Shown: piece by piece, positions 16,862-26,373 of the stretch | Layout of the letters: each line of letters begins with the position of its first letter | How positions within the stretch are numbered: position 1 is the first letter of the stretch | From: Alteromonas genovensis | GTDB lineage: Bacteria; Pseudomonadota; Gammaproteobacteria; Enterobacterales; Alteromonadaceae | DNA length: 64,000 nt | Assembly (NCBI RefSeq): GCF_010500895.1 | Contig: NZ_JAAAWO010000005.1 | Span: 186,001-250,000 of the forward strand | Direction: 5' to 3' | The notes under the pieces: generated by a model | The model's database searches: none | What the model was told of the DNA's origin: nothing | What the model saw: the letters and a program-made list of their open reading frames with translations, nothing else | Made by a program: the position numbers and the translations under genes

Positions 16862-17815
16862 ATGAGTATGTTTTGGACAATTTGGATTTCAGTGATAACC
16901 CTAGGGTTGATCATTGGTTGCTACTTCCTTCTGCGCTGGTGCCTTTCTAACCAGACAGGTGTGCCAGAAGGTGAGTCAATGGGGCACGAATTCGATGGTA
17001 TTGAGGAGCTGAATAATCAGCTTCCTCGTTGGTGGACAATTATGTTCTACATCACCATCATTTGGGGCTTTTTATATCTTGCACTATACCCAGGCTTAGG
17101 TGCATACGAAGGTCTTCTAGGATGGAAAAGTTCGAACCAGAACATTCAGTCTTTAGAAGAGTCGATGCAAGCGCGTATAGATGCCAAGGAGCAAGGTAAA
17201 CTTGTTGAGTATGATCGCGAGCTAGATTATGCGGCAGACAAGTTTGACCCTATCTTTGAAGCTTATGCACAAGTGCCTGTTGAAGAGTTAGCGAAGGACG
17301 CTGAAGCCAACAAAGTTGGACAACGCTTGTTCTTACAAAACTGTTCACAGTGCCACGGTTCTGATGCGCGTGGTCAGAACGGCGGCTTCCCTAACCTAAC
17401 GGATGACGATTGGTTGTATGGCGGTTCGGGCGATAAAATTGTGGAAACGCTTATCAACGGTCGTCGCGCAGCAATGCCTGCATGGCTTGACGCAATGGGC
17501 GAAGACGGTATTAACGAAGTGGTTAACTACGTGCTTAGCCTTAGCGGTCGCGATGTAGATCCACAGTTAGCGAAAGCAGGTAAAACTCGCTTCGCGGCTT
17601 GTGCAGCGTGTCACGGTATGGACGGTAAGGGCAATCAAATGCTTGGCGCTCCGAACCTTACTGACAACATTTGGCTTTATGGCGGCAGCCACAGAGCGGT
17701 GACAGAAACCCTTACCTACGGCAGAAACGGTGTAATGCCTGCTTTTGAAAAGACGTTGGGTAAAGATAAGATTCACGTTGTTGCAGCTTATGTATATAGC
17801 CTTTCAAATGATTAA
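16862..17815 (+). CDS. ccoP: Cytochrome cbb3 oxidase subunit III (di-heme c)
   Basis: 317 residues from the ATG at 16862, chosen because AGGAG lies ten bases upstream; a longer frame would run through ccoQ. Two N-terminal membrane helices (about 8-28 and 56-76; WWTIMFYITIIWGFLYL) are typical of CcoP. Two cytochrome c domains follow with CSQCH (about 162) and CAACH (about 246), each with a downstream Met. It accepts electrons from soluble or membrane cytochromes for the oxidase. A strong terminator at 17841 ends the ccoNOQP unit. Confidence 0.95.
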   Translation: MSMFWTIWISVITLGLIIGCYFLLRWCLSNQTGVPEGESMGHEFDGIEELNNQLPRWWTIMFYITIIWGFLYLALYPGLGAYEGLLGWKSSNQNIQSLEESMQARIDAKEQGKLVEYDRELDYAADKFDPIFEAYAQVPVEELAKDAEANKVGQRLFLQNCSQCHGSDARGQNGGFPNLTDDDWLYGGSGDKIVETLINGRRAAMPAWLDAMGEDGINEVVNYVLSLSGRDVDPQLAKAGKTRFAACAACHGMDGKGNQMLGAPNLTDNIWLYGGSHRAVTETLTYGRNGVMPAFEKTLGKDKIHVVAAYVYSLSND

Positions 17816-17840
17816 TCATTGAAAAGCTAAATATCGCAAA

Positions 17841-17867
17841 AGGCCCCGTTACTGCGGGGCTTTTTTT
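17841..17867 (+). terminator. Intrinsic terminator of ccoNOQP
   Basis: GCCCCG, loop TTACTG, CGGGGC, then seven T. Confidence 0.92.
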
Positions 17868-18044
17868 ATGAGAAAATACCATCACTTAGCCATCTGTCTT
17901 ACATTACCAGTCGCTATCAAATGTAAACAATAAATGTATATTCATGATTATTTCTGCACGGTTTTTGAAAAACGCGAAGCCTTAGGCTAGCGGTAAGTGA
18001 ACATGAATATGCAGTTAGCGAAACAACGATGAGATCAACGATTA

Positions 18045-18524
18045 ATGAATACACCTTGGTATAAACAATTTTGGCCGTGGTTTCTTATTGCCGTGCCAGT
18101 GATCACCGCAATCATGGGTGGCGTGCTGCTTAAGCTTGCCATTTCAACAGAAGATAGTTTGGTGGTAGACGATTACTACAAGGAAGGTAAAGCAATTAAT
18201 GCACGACTAGACAAAGAGGCCGTTGCACGCAAACTTAATATGACCTCTGATCTCACCGTAAAAGACGGCAGCATCGCATTAGAATTTCACTCAGGTATTC
18301 CAGCAGAGGGCAATGCGCTGAAGCTGAACTTTTATCACGTGACCTTAGAAGATAAAGATGTAAGCACCTTACTTAGTCGTGACGCCAACGGTATTTATCG
18401 CGGATTTATAGAAGCGAATTTAGACGGTAAATGGCAAGTTTCGCTGACACCCGTGGACGAAACATGGAAAATCCAAAATACACTCATATTGCCTACTAAT
18501 GATGTTATAAAGTTTAACCCGTAA
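18045..18524 (+). CDS. fixH: FixH / CcoH family cbb3 maturation protein
   Basis: 159 residues. One N-terminal membrane helix (about 11-32) is followed by a periplasmic domain with the family motif VDDYYKEGKAIN at about 46-57. FixH/CcoH proteins are needed for stable assembly of the cbb3 oxidase. The stop codon overlaps the ccoI start, forming a fixH-ccoI-ccoS-safE unit. The usual companion ccoG (rdxA/fixG), often placed between ccoP and fixH, is not in this window. Confidence 0.9.
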   Translation: MNTPWYKQFWPWFLIAVPVITAIMGGVLLKLAISTEDSLVVDDYYKEGKAINARLDKEAVARKLNMTSDLTVKDGSIALEFHSGIPAEGNALKLNFYHVTLEDKDVSTLLSRDANGIYRGFIEANLDGKWQVSLTPVDETWKIQNTLILPTNDVIKFNP

Positions 18525-20911
18525 TGAGCGAAACTACCTGTTATCACTGTGGTTTACCCAATGATGACGACAAACGTTTTGAAACCGTCATTTTAGGCCA
18601 GACCAGACAAATGTGCTGCCCTGGTTGCTTGGCAGTTGCTGAGGCCATTGTAAGTAATGGTCTGGAAGACTATTACCAGTTTAGAACCGAACCTGCCCAA
18701 AAGTCTGACGATAGCATTCTTGACACCTTAGACAGGTTAAAAGTGTTTGATGATCCAACGCTTCAAGATGAATTCGTCTTTGATGAAGGCAAGCACAAAC
18801 AAATACAGTTAACCCTTGAGGGTATCACCTGTGCTGCTTGCGGTTGGTTAATTGAAAAGCAGCTTTCCAAAGTAGACGGTATTAAGCAAGTCGCGGTAAA
18901 CGTACAGGAACGCCGTGCCTTAGTCACTTGGTCTGCCTCAGTCATTAAATTAAGCCAAATTCTATCCACGTTAAAGCGCATCGGCTATTCCGGCTCCCCT
19001 TTTCACCCTGATGAACACGAGGCCAGTTACAAGCGCGAAGAAAAAGTCTTTATTAAAAAGCTTGGGTTAGCCGGTATTATGACCATGCAGGTTATGATGC
19101 TGATGACAGGCCTATATTTTGATTGGTTTGGCGCTATCGAATTGGAAACCCGACAATATTTTTATTGGGTGGCGCTGACACTTTCCACGCCAGTGGTCCT
19201 GTATTCCGGAAGCACATTTTATTTGGGCGCCTTAAAGGCAATAAGCGCCAAAACAGTCAATATGGACGTGCCCGTTACCATTGCTATTTTTGGTACCTAC
19301 ATAGCAGGTATTCGTTCAACCCTTCTTGAACAGGGAGAGGTGTACTTCGAATCTATTTGTATGTTTATCTTTTTGCTGCTGCTAAGTCGGTTTTTAGAAC
19401 ATAGAAGCAGACATCGTGCAGCGCAGATTTCAGCAAATATGATGCAGTACATACCCGTTTCTGCAACCAAATTAGAAATCGACGGAAGCGTGATCGAATG
19501 CTTAGCCAAGCAACTGTCAAAAGACGATGTGGTGCTAATAAAGCCTGGGGAAACTATTCCTATCGATGGCTACGTTACTGACGGCAATGCGTCGGTGGAT
19601 GAGTCTATGTTGACCGGGGAATTTAACCCTGTGATGAAACATGAGAAAAGCACAGTGTATGGCGGCACAATATGCAAAGACGGCTCATTAACCGTTGTCG
19701 TAACAAATACCCTTAAGAATGCGCTGGTTAATCAGATAATGCGTTTGCAGGCAAGTGCTATGGCCAGCAAGCCAAAGGCGGCACAGCTTGCTGATGAGTT
19801 CTCTCGCTACTTTGTCGTATCGGTGTTACTCATTGCATTACTCACGTATGGCTTTTGGACCTATATCGGCAATGCAGATGCATTTTGGATCACCATTTCT
19901 GTGCTTGTTGCTACCTGCCCATGTGCATTAGGTTTAGCAACGCCTTCAGCCTTAACCTGTGCAATGGCAAAATTAAACAAACAAGGCATTTTGCTAAAGC
20001 GAGCCGACGCTCTTGAGCAAATTACCACAATTGATACGGTAGCCTTAGACAAAACGGGTACGCTTACTCAAGGCAAATTTAGCCTTCGACATAGCTGGTA
20101 CGCGCAAGGTGTAGACAGTCAGCGGACCTGGGAAATTGCCTCGGCATTAGAATCACGCTCTGAGCACCCTATTGCACACGCATTTTCTGATGACATCAAG
20201 CACAAGGTCTCTCAGTTTACCGTAACCCCCGGTGGCGGAATAAGTGGCGAAGTCAACGGCGTTACTTTTGAAATGGGTTCAGCTGTCTTTTGTGGTGTTA
20301 ACTCATCAAGTAACGAAAGTATTCCCATTGCCGCCAATGTATATTTAACGACAAAAGGGAAATTGGTTGCAGCGTTTGAAGTAAGCGATACGCTACGTGA
20401 GGATACCAAGTCGACTTTAGAGGCTTTGGCGATAACGAACCTATTGGTTGTGCTTAGTGGAGACACGCAGCAAAACGTAGACGACCTTACTGCCTCACTG
20501 CCCGTATCTGTCGCCTTGGGCGGTCTTACTCCTGAACAGAAATACGCGGAGGTTAAAACGCTTCAGTCACAAGGCAAAAAAGTGTTGATGATGGGCGATG
20601 GCATTAACGACGCACCAGTATTGGCCAGTGCCGACGTTGCAGTGGCTGTAGGCAACGCCACTGATGTGGCTAAAACCGCCGCAGATGTTATCTTATTGGG
20701 CGATCAGTTATTGTCTGTACCGGCGCTTATCGATACAGCGCACCAAACCCGGAAAAAAATTCGCCAAAACATTGGTTGGTCAGTGCTGTATAACATTGTC
20801 ATTCTACCTTTTGCCGTTTCGGGTTTACTGTCCCCCTGGATGGCTGTTGTAGGTATGTCGTTAAGCAGTATCATTGTGGTTACAAATTCAACACGATTAT
20901 TGAGCAAATAA
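18524..20911 (+). CDS. ccoI: P-type copper ATPase for cbb3 oxidase assembly
   Basis: 795 residues. An N-terminal cysteine-rich segment (CYHCG and CCPGC) and a heavy-metal domain with CAAC (about 104-107) are followed by eight membrane helices. The P1B-ATPase signatures are complete: CPC in ATCPCALGLATPSA, the phosphorylated Asp in DKTGT, SEHPIA, and GDGINDAPVLA. The CcoI/FixI branch delivers copper to the CuB site of the cbb3 oxidase rather than detoxifying copper, as the neighbours support. The ATG overlaps the fixH stop codon, and ccoS follows after one base. Confidence 0.95.
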   Translation: MSETTCYHCGLPNDDDKRFETVILGQTRQMCCPGCLAVAEAIVSNGLEDYYQFRTEPAQKSDDSILDTLDRLKVFDDPTLQDEFVFDEGKHKQIQLTLEGITCAACGWLIEKQLSKVDGIKQVAVNVQERRALVTWSASVIKLSQILSTLKRIGYSGSPFHPDEHEASYKREEKVFIKKLGLAGIMTMQVMMLMTGLYFDWFGAIELETRQYFYWVALTLSTPVVLYSGSTFYLGALKAISAKTVNMDVPVTIAIFGTYIAGIRSTLLEQGEVYFESICMFIFLLLLSRFLEHRSRHRAAQISANMMQYIPVSATKLEIDGSVIECLAKQLSKDDVVLIKPGETIPIDGYVTDGNASVDESMLTGEFNPVMKHEKSTVYGGTICKDGSLTVVVTNTLKNALVNQIMRLQASAMASKPKAAQLADEFSRYFVVSVLLIALLTYGFWTYIGNADAFWITISVLVATCPCALGLATPSALTCAMAKLNKQGILLKRADALEQITTIDTVALDKTGTLTQGKFSLRHSWYAQGVDSQRTWEIASALESRSEHPIAHAFSDDIKHKVSQFTVTPGGGISGEVNGVTFEMGSAVFCGVNSSSNESIPIAANVYLTTKGKLVAAFEVSDTLREDTKSTLEALAITNLLVVLSGDTQQNVDDLTASLPVSVALGGLTPEQKYAEVKTLQSQGKKVLMMGDGINDAPVLASADVAVAVGNATDVAKTAADVILLGDQLLSVPALIDTAHQTRKKIRQNIGWSVLYNIVILPFAVSGLLSPWMAVVGMSLSSIIVVTNSTRLLSK

Positions 20912-20912
20912 C

Positions 20913-21128
20913 ATGAGTATTATTTATGTCTTAATTCCCATTGCGATTATCATTGTTGCTCTTGCGATCGTTATCTTTTTTTGGGCTGTTAAATCAAATC
21001 AATTTGAAGACTTAGACCGACAAGGTTACAGCATTTTGTTTGATGACGACTTACCGCCAGAAGAGAAGAAGCTGGCCGAACAACGCAAAAAGCTTCAGCA
21101 AGAACAAGATAAGCATGGAACAGATTAA
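20913..21128 (+). CDS. ccoS: cbb3 oxidase maturation protein CcoS
   Basis: 71 residues: one N-terminal membrane helix (about 4-26), then an acidic cytosolic tail with DLDRQGYSILFDDD, the CcoS hallmark. CcoS is needed for insertion of heme b and CuB into CcoN. The next gene begins inside its last codons. Confidence 0.92.
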   Translation: MSIIYVLIPIAIIIVALAIVIFFWAVKSNQFEDLDRQGYSILFDDDLPPEEKKLAEQRKKLQQEQDKHGTD

Positions 21129-21774
21129 TTACTTTTCTGCATTTTTGATTGGCTTAGCCGGCGGAGTGCACTGCGTTGGAATGTGCGGTGGCATTGTATC
21201 AGCGCTTAGAATGGTAACGCCAAAAGATAAACCTGCACTTCCCTTCACTCTTGCATACAACATTGGTCGTATTATCAGTTACACCCTTGCAGGCGCAATC
21301 ACCGGCGCCTTAGGCAAAATGGCCTCCGACTTTGTGCCCGTGGCCAGTTATGCGTTGTCCATTTTAAGTGCCGTTATGGTATTTTTATTGGCATGCTATT
21401 TAGGAAAATGGTGGACAGGGCTTACGGCGCTTGAAAGTGTGGGCAAACATCTATTTCGCTATATCCAGCCGGTTTCAAAACGCTTTCTCCCCTTTAAAAC
21501 CCCTTTCAGTGCCATACCCTATGGGTTTATTTGGGGCTGGTTACCGTGTGGCCTAGTTTATTCCACTTTAACTTGGTCTCTCGCGGCAGGCTCAGCGATT
21601 CAAGGCGCTGGTATCATGTTGTGTTTTGGGCTGGGTACACTGCCAACCTTGCTTGCTGTAAGCACCGGTAGCCAGTATATTATTCAGGGGTTTAAGCATA
21701 GTGCTGTTCGACAATGCATCGCCGTTGCCATGGCCTTATATGCAGCTTATCTTATTTATGGCGCATTATCCTAA
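21115..21774 (+). CDS. TauE/SafE-like membrane protein in the cbb3 assembly unit
   Basis: 219 residues from the ATG at 21115, which overlaps the ccoS end by 14 bases; the longer frame from 21040 would lie inside ccoS. About six membrane helices. The N-terminal motif GGVHCVGMCGG (about 14-24), with paired cysteines, is shared by small membrane proteins coded next to ccoS in many proteobacteria, where they are linked to copper or oxidase biogenesis. The coupled start supports a role in the same assembly pathway; the exact function is not established here. Confidence 0.85.
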   Translation: MEQINYFSAFLIGLAGGVHCVGMCGGIVSALRMVTPKDKPALPFTLAYNIGRIISYTLAGAITGALGKMASDFVPVASYALSILSAVMVFLLACYLGKWWTGLTALESVGKHLFRYIQPVSKRFLPFKTPFSAIPYGFIWGWLPCGLVYSTLTWSLAAGSAIQGAGIMLCFGLGTLPTLLAVSTGSQYIIQGFKHSAVRQCIAVAMALYAAYLIYGALS

Positions 21775-21820
21775 ATGATGTTGTACCATTTGAGGTGTGA
21801 ACTTACAGAGAATAAAAATT

Positions 21821-22561
21821 ATGAGCAAAGGAAGCGGATTCTCTATCCACTGCCAAAACTGCAGCTTTAGTCACTTGTGTTTACCTGTGGCATTAAATAA
21901 AACCGAGATTGAATCTCTTGATGACATTATCGAACGCAAAAAGCCGCTGCACAAAGGTGACACATTAATTAATAACGGCGACACGTTTACGTCATTATTT
22001 GCAGTAAGAACCGGATCATTCAAATCATTTGTGACTAATTCAGATGGTGAAGAACAAATAACCGGTTTTCATTTCCCTGGTGATATTGTGGGTTTCGATG
22101 CGCTTCGCGAAAGTAGACATCAAAGCTACACCCAGGCGCTAGAAACGGCCATGGTTTGTGAGCTTCCCTACGACACCCTTGATGAAATGTCGGTTCAGTT
22201 TCCCAAGCTTCGCCATCAAATCTTGAGTTTTATGAGCGCTGAAATAAAGCAAGATCACGATATGATTATGATGCTCAATAAACGCACTGCTGAAGAACGC
22301 CTACTTTATTTTATATCTCACTTGTCTCAGCGTTTCGAAGAGCGTGGTTTCTCTCACAGAGAATTTCACCTAACCATGACCCGCAACGAAATTGGGAATT
22401 ACTTAGGCCTGACTATTGAGACTATTAGTCGGTTACTGAGTCGTTTTCAAAAAGAAGGGTTAATTAAAGTGGATGGCAAACTGATCACCATACTCGATTT
22501 TGATGCTATCGACGGCAAAGTTACCGCCCTTAAAGGGTCGAGCATTGTTTGCAATGGTTAG
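21821..22561 (+). CDS. fnr: Fnr/EtrA-type oxygen-sensing regulator
   Basis: 246 residues from the ATG at 21821; a GTG at 21797 would add eight residues and cannot be excluded. C11, C14 and C20 ([11 protein letters not shown]) plus a central cysteine (TAMVCELPY, about 113) match the four [4Fe-4S] ligands of FNR. The cNMP-fold domain is followed by a helix-turn-helix with [10 protein letters not shown], whose Glu and Ser-Arg residues read TTGAT half-sites. Boxes of that type lie upstream of ccoN, the glutamate-synthase-like gene, the cytochrome c lipoprotein gene and uspE, so this protein is the likely local regulator. Confidence 0.94.
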   Translation: MSKGSGFSIHCQNCSFSHLCLPVALNKTEIESLDDIIERKKPLHKGDTLINNGDTFTSLFAVRTGSFKSFVTNSDGEEQITGFHFPGDIVGFDALRESRHQSYTQALETAMVCELPYDTLDEMSVQFPKLRHQILSFMSAEIKQDHDMIMMLNKRTAEERLLYFISHLSQRFEERGFSHREFHLTMTRNEIGNYLGLTIETISRLLSRFQKEGLIKVDGKLITILDFDAIDGKVTALKGSSIVCNG

Positions 22562-22605
22562 TGCGCGTTAACGTGGTAAAAGGCTTTGACAAATTTGTTA
22601 AATTT

Positions 22606-22619
22606 TTGATCTAAAACAA
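22606..22619. promoter_or_regulatory. FNR-type box upstream of uspE
   Basis: TTGAT-CTAA-AACAA matches at nine of ten positions and lies 60 bases before the uspE start. Confidence 0.6.
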
Positions 22620-22678
22620 GCCACATTTTCCCTATTGTCTATTACACTTAATGAGAAGCTTCATAGGAAGGAGAAGTT

Positions 22679-23602
22679 ATGATTGAGTGTAATCACATTT
22701 TAGCGGTTCTTGATGCTGAGCGTGACAACCAACCTGCATTAAGCCGCGCTCTCGAGGTTGCCCAAAAAACAGGCGCAACGGTTACTGCGCTGATGGTTGT
22801 GTACGACCTTTCTTACGATATGACCACCATGCTAAGCCCTGACGAGCGCGATACTATGCGCGATGCGGTGACTAAAGACCAATCTAAGCGGCTGTCACAG
22901 CAGCTCAAAGAGCAAGGTTTTTCCAATATCGACATAGTGGTTGAGTGGAACAATAAAGCGTACGAATCCGTCATTTATTATGCACTTAACAACCAAATAG
23001 ACTTAGTTGTGAAAGCAACAAAAAATCACGACGACCTAGCTTCTGTTATATTCACGCCAACCGACTGGCATCTCATGAGAAAGTGCCCTCGCCCAGTGTT
23101 GTTAGTAAAAGACCATGACTGGCCTGAAAATGGCGAAATTATTGCGGCGGTAAACGTGGGCAGCGAAGATGAAGAACACGACGCCCTGAATGACAAGATA
23201 ACCGACATTGCCAATGAGTATGCTCGGCTGCTGAAAGGCCATGTTAATTTAGTCAATAGCTACCCCGCTACTCCTCTCAACATTGCCATAGAGGTTCCCG
23301 AGTTTGATTCAGAAAAATACCACAGCGCAGTCAAAAATCATCACCTTGATGAAATGGATGCCCATGCAGCTAAGCACGGTATAGCCCCTAACAAATGTAT
23401 TGTGAAAGAAGGGTTACCTGAACGTGTTATCCCTCAAGTTGCTAAAGAGATAGATGCTGAGTTGGTGATCATAGGCACCGTTGGACGGGTTGGCATATCG
23501 GCAGCGCTGATTGGCAATACCGCAGAACATGTTATTGATGCGCTAAATTGCGATGTTTTAGCCATAAAGCCTAACGGATTTGTGTCGCCCTATACCGTGT
23601 AG
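22679..23602 (+). CDS. uspE: Two-domain universal stress protein UspE
   Basis: 307 residues with two tandem Usp domains (about 1-145 and 155-300). The second keeps the nucleotide-binding signature GTVGRVGISAALIGNTAEH (about 268-286), while the first has a degenerate version, as is usual for UspE. Placement directly after fnr matches E. coli and Shewanella relatives. AAGGAG precedes the start. The FNR-type box at 22606 suggests induction under oxygen limitation. Confidence 0.92.
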   Translation: MIECNHILAVLDAERDNQPALSRALEVAQKTGATVTALMVVYDLSYDMTTMLSPDERDTMRDAVTKDQSKRLSQQLKEQGFSNIDIVVEWNNKAYESVIYYALNNQIDLVVKATKNHDDLASVIFTPTDWHLMRKCPRPVLLVKDHDWPENGEIIAAVNVGSEDEEHDALNDKITDIANEYARLLKGHVNLVNSYPATPLNIAIEVPEFDSEKYHSAVKNHHLDEMDAHAAKHGIAPNKCIVKEGLPERVIPQVAKEIDAELVIIGTVGRVGISAALIGNTAEHVIDALNCDVLAIKPNGFVSPYTV

Positions 23603-23722
23603 AGCTCACAAGGGTCTCAAGGTGCCCTCTATTTACGCTAAGAAAGCGCAAAAAAATAGCGACAGCGTGTAACCGGGCGTAATGAAACTGTAAGGGTAGA
23701 TATTTAACGTACACAAGCATAG

Positions 23723-23758
23723 TTAACAAAAGCCGCTTTATTGTATAATGGCGGCTTT
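23723..23758 (+). promoter_or_regulatory. Possible ttcA promoter inside a dyad
   Basis: TTAACA (23723) and a perfect TATAAT (23744-23749) are separated by only 15 bases. The -10 lies in the loop of a dyad AAAGCCGC...GCGGCTTT (23729-23758), so the dyad could be an operator or form a leader hairpin. Confidence 0.35.
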
Positions 23759-23781
23759 CACACAAACCAAGTTAGTTAATT

Positions 23782-24735
23782 ATGAGTTTAGGCACAAACG
23801 GCGCTGAATCGTCTTCCTCTGCTGCAGCGCAAAGTAAGCAAAAACACAATTTCAATAAACTGCAAAAGCGTCTTCGTCGCAATGTGGGTAAAGCCATAGC
23901 CGACTTTGGCATGATTGAAGAGAATGACAAAGTGATGGTATGTCTGTCAGGCGGTAAAGACAGTTACACCATGCTCGATATTCTTATGTTTTTGAAGCGC
24001 GCCGCCCCTATTCACTTTGATATTGTGGCCGTGAACCTAGACCAAAAACAACCTGGCTTTCCAGAGCATATTCTTCCTGAATATTTAAACAGCTTAGGCG
24101 TGGCCTATCAGATAGTAGAAGAAGACACTTACTCTATTGTGAAAGACAAGATTCCAGAGGGCAAAACCACATGTTCCCTATGTTCTAGGCTGCGCAGAGC
24201 TATTTTGTATCGCACAGCAAAAGAACTTGGGGCGACCAAAATAGCGTTAGGCCATCACCGAGATGACATGCTTGAAACGTTTTTCCTCAATATGTTTCAC
24301 GGTGGAAAGCTCAAGTCTATGCCGCCTAAGCTAGTCAGTGATAACGGCGAGCATATCGTTATACGCCCCTTGGCGTATTGTACCGAAAGCGACATACAAG
24401 AATACTCTACACTGTCTGACTTTCCTATTATCCCGTGTAATTTGTGTGGCTCACAAGATAATTTACAGCGTCAGCATATTAAGGGCATGCTTCAAGATTG
24501 GAATAAGCGCTTTCCTGGACGAATCGAGTCTATGTTTAGTGCCCTTCAGAATGTGGCGCCATCCCATTTAGTTGACAGTAACTTATACGATTTTCAATCA
24601 ATAACTACACATGATGGCCCAGTTAAAGATGGCGACATTGGCTTTGACGAGCCCACTTTTGAAAAGCCAGAAAGTGAGCAGTTAGCCGAGCCAGCAGACA
24701 CTATCGACATCATCAACATTATGGAACCTCAATAG
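23782..24735 (+). CDS. ttcA: tRNA 2-thiocytidine synthetase TtcA
   Basis: 317 residues. The PP-loop SGGKDS is at about 56-61, with CSLC at about 131-134 and CNLC at about 222-225 supplying Fe-S or catalytic cysteines, exactly as in TtcA. It adds sulfur to C32 of selected tRNAs. [16 protein letters not shown] is another family signature. The N-terminus has a Ser/Ala-rich leader. The next gene starts right after the stop codon. The Tus relay at 50448-52165 serves a different tRNA thiolation (U34, through MnmA). Confidence 0.94.
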   Translation: MSLGTNGAESSSSAAAQSKQKHNFNKLQKRLRRNVGKAIADFGMIEENDKVMVCLSGGKDSYTMLDILMFLKRAAPIHFDIVAVNLDQKQPGFPEHILPEYLNSLGVAYQIVEEDTYSIVKDKIPEGKTTCSLCSRLRRAILYRTAKELGATKIALGHHRDDMLETFFLNMFHGGKLKSMPPKLVSDNGEHIVIRPLAYCTESDIQEYSTLSDFPIIPCNLCGSQDNLQRQHIKGMLQDWNKRFPGRIESMFSALQNVAPSHLVDSNLYDFQSITTHDGPVKDGDIGFDEPTFEKPESEQLAEPADTIDIINIMEPQ

Positions 24736-25746
24736 ATGAAAATTGGACTCGCTTTAGGAGCGGGTGCAGCGAGAGGCTGGACCCACATTGGTATTATACA
24801 AGCACTAGAAAAACTAGGTATTAAGATTGATGTTGTGGCTGGTTGTTCTATTGGTGCGTATGTAGGCGCCGCATATTCAAGTGGGAAGCTTGAAGGTCTC
24901 AAAGAGTGGGCCTGCTCCCTTAGTGATTGGCAAGTGTTAGCGCTAATGGGCGTTGGGCTGCGCAGAGGCGGCTTAGCCAGCGGGCAAAAAGTATTTGATA
25001 AACTCGCCAGCGACTTTTGTGCAGATAGTTTTGAGGCGATGGAAAAGCCATTTGCCGCAGTGGCCACAGATCTGTATACGGGGCGTGAAGTTGTTTTTGA
25101 CTCAGGCCCAGTAGGCACTTCAATTCAAGCGTCTTGTGCCATTCCAGCGCTTTTCTCACCGGTAGCGTACAATGACAGATGGCTAGTAGACGGTGCGGTG
25201 GTAAACCCTGTGCCAGTAAACCTGTGTCGTCAACTAGGTGCTGACTTTGTGATTGCCGTTAATTTGAATGCCGACTTCAGACCGCTACGACTTGAGAAGT
25301 TACGTAAAGATCACGAGGACAATCAACAAAAAACCGAAGATTTTTTTACCAAAAGCCAAAACGCACTGAAACAGTGGTTTTCATCAGACAATAAGTCGGA
25401 TGAAAGTGGCTCTGAAGGTGGCCTTGATAAAAAAACCACGAACAATAAGGATTCATTAGGTGCTGACGTTATAGAAAAGGTTGAAGAAGAGGTTATGGAA
25501 GTTCCTGCGACTGTCAATAAGAAGAATCCGCCGGGAATAATGAGCGTAATGAGTAGTTCGCTAGAGATATTGCAGGCCCGAGTGACACGTTCTCGTCTTG
25601 CTGGCGATCCGCCTGATATCTTAATAGAGCCACAGCTCACTGACGTAGGTATTATGGAATTTCACCGAGCAGAAGAGCTCTGCGCAAAGGGTGAAGAAAC
25701 TATCACCCGTCTGGCAGAGCAAATACGCTATCAGCTATTAACTTGA
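24736..25746 (+). CDS. Patatin-like phospholipase family protein (RssA-like)
   Basis: 336 residues. The serine hydrolase elements are GAGAARG (oxyanion loop, about 8-14), GCSIG with the catalytic Ser at about 38, and DGAVVNPVP with the catalytic Asp at about 152. A low-complexity hydrophilic insert (about 195-265), rich in Asp, Ser and Lys, separates the core from a C-terminal helix-rich end. Family members cleave lipid esters; RssA of E. coli has no firm role. It begins immediately after ttcA and overlaps the convergent DUF2987 gene by nine bases. Confidence 0.87.
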   Translation: MKIGLALGAGAARGWTHIGIIQALEKLGIKIDVVAGCSIGAYVGAAYSSGKLEGLKEWACSLSDWQVLALMGVGLRRGGLASGQKVFDKLASDFCADSFEAMEKPFAAVATDLYTGREVVFDSGPVGTSIQASCAIPALFSPVAYNDRWLVDGAVVNPVPVNLCRQLGADFVIAVNLNADFRPLRLEKLRKDHEDNQQKTEDFFTKSQNALKQWFSSDNKSDESGSEGGLDKKTTNNKDSLGADVIEKVEEEVMEVPATVNKKNPPGIMSVMSSSLEILQARVTRSRLAGDPPDILIEPQLTDVGIMEFHRAEELCAKGEETITRLAEQIRYQLLT

Positions 25747-26373
25747 TGCCATTGCGGTAATACGAAGCGGAGCTTGAGGTAACGATAACCCTTTTGCTTC
25801 GCTTATCCACTCTTGCTCAATATGCAATACACCATTGGTGATGGTCACGCCCTCAGGCGTAGTGTAGTCTAAATCTCTGTCCTCAAAATGTATCATCAAG
25901 CCTTTAACCGTTGGCATAAGAAAAGACAGGAAGCTTCCCATTTCATTAAAGAACGCTTCGTACTGGCCATACACAAACGTTAACTCATCTTTGGTATAGC
26001 GAACTTTTAAATACTCTGGTTTAGTCTCAAGCTGTACCGACATGTCGCACACATTGGCGCGCTCAACCAACGATATTCGTATTATTGCATTTGCAAGTTT
26101 AAGCGCTTTTTCTGTAGGCACCGTAAAGCGTCCTTCATTGCTAACCTCTAGGCTCATGGTTTGTTTGTCAGTGACAATGTCAGCACTGTTAACCCCGCAT
26201 AAACGACCTTCACCTACACGTAGAAATCCGAATGCGAATTGCAAAGCTTGGGTATCTTCGTTATCCAACTTCTTTACGTGGCTATAAAACCGACTGTATT
26301 CAACATCAATTGTTTCTGCAATTGACTGACCGGTGAAAAACCCACACAGCAACACCATAGCAACTCGTATCAT
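25738..26373 (-). CDS. DUF2987 family exported protein
   Basis: 211 residues with an N-terminal signal peptide (cleavage probably after SIAETI-like QSIA, about 19). The rest is a soluble periplasmic domain with two cysteines (LCGVNS and NVCDMS) that could form a disulfide. It fits DUF2987, a family seen in Alteromonadales and Vibrionales. It overlaps the upstream bax-like gene by four bases, so the two are translated together. Function unknown. Confidence 0.72.
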   Translation of the reverse strand: MIRVAMVLLCGFFTGQSIAETIDVEYSRFYSHVKKLDNEDTQALQFAFGFLRVGEGRLCGVNSADIVTDKQTMSLEVSNEGRFTVPTEKALKLANAIIRISLVERANVCDMSVQLETKPEYLKVRYTKDELTFVYGQYEAFFNEMGSFLSFLMPTVKGLMIHFEDRDLDYTTPEGVTITNGVLHIEQEWISEAKGLSLPQAPLRITAMASS

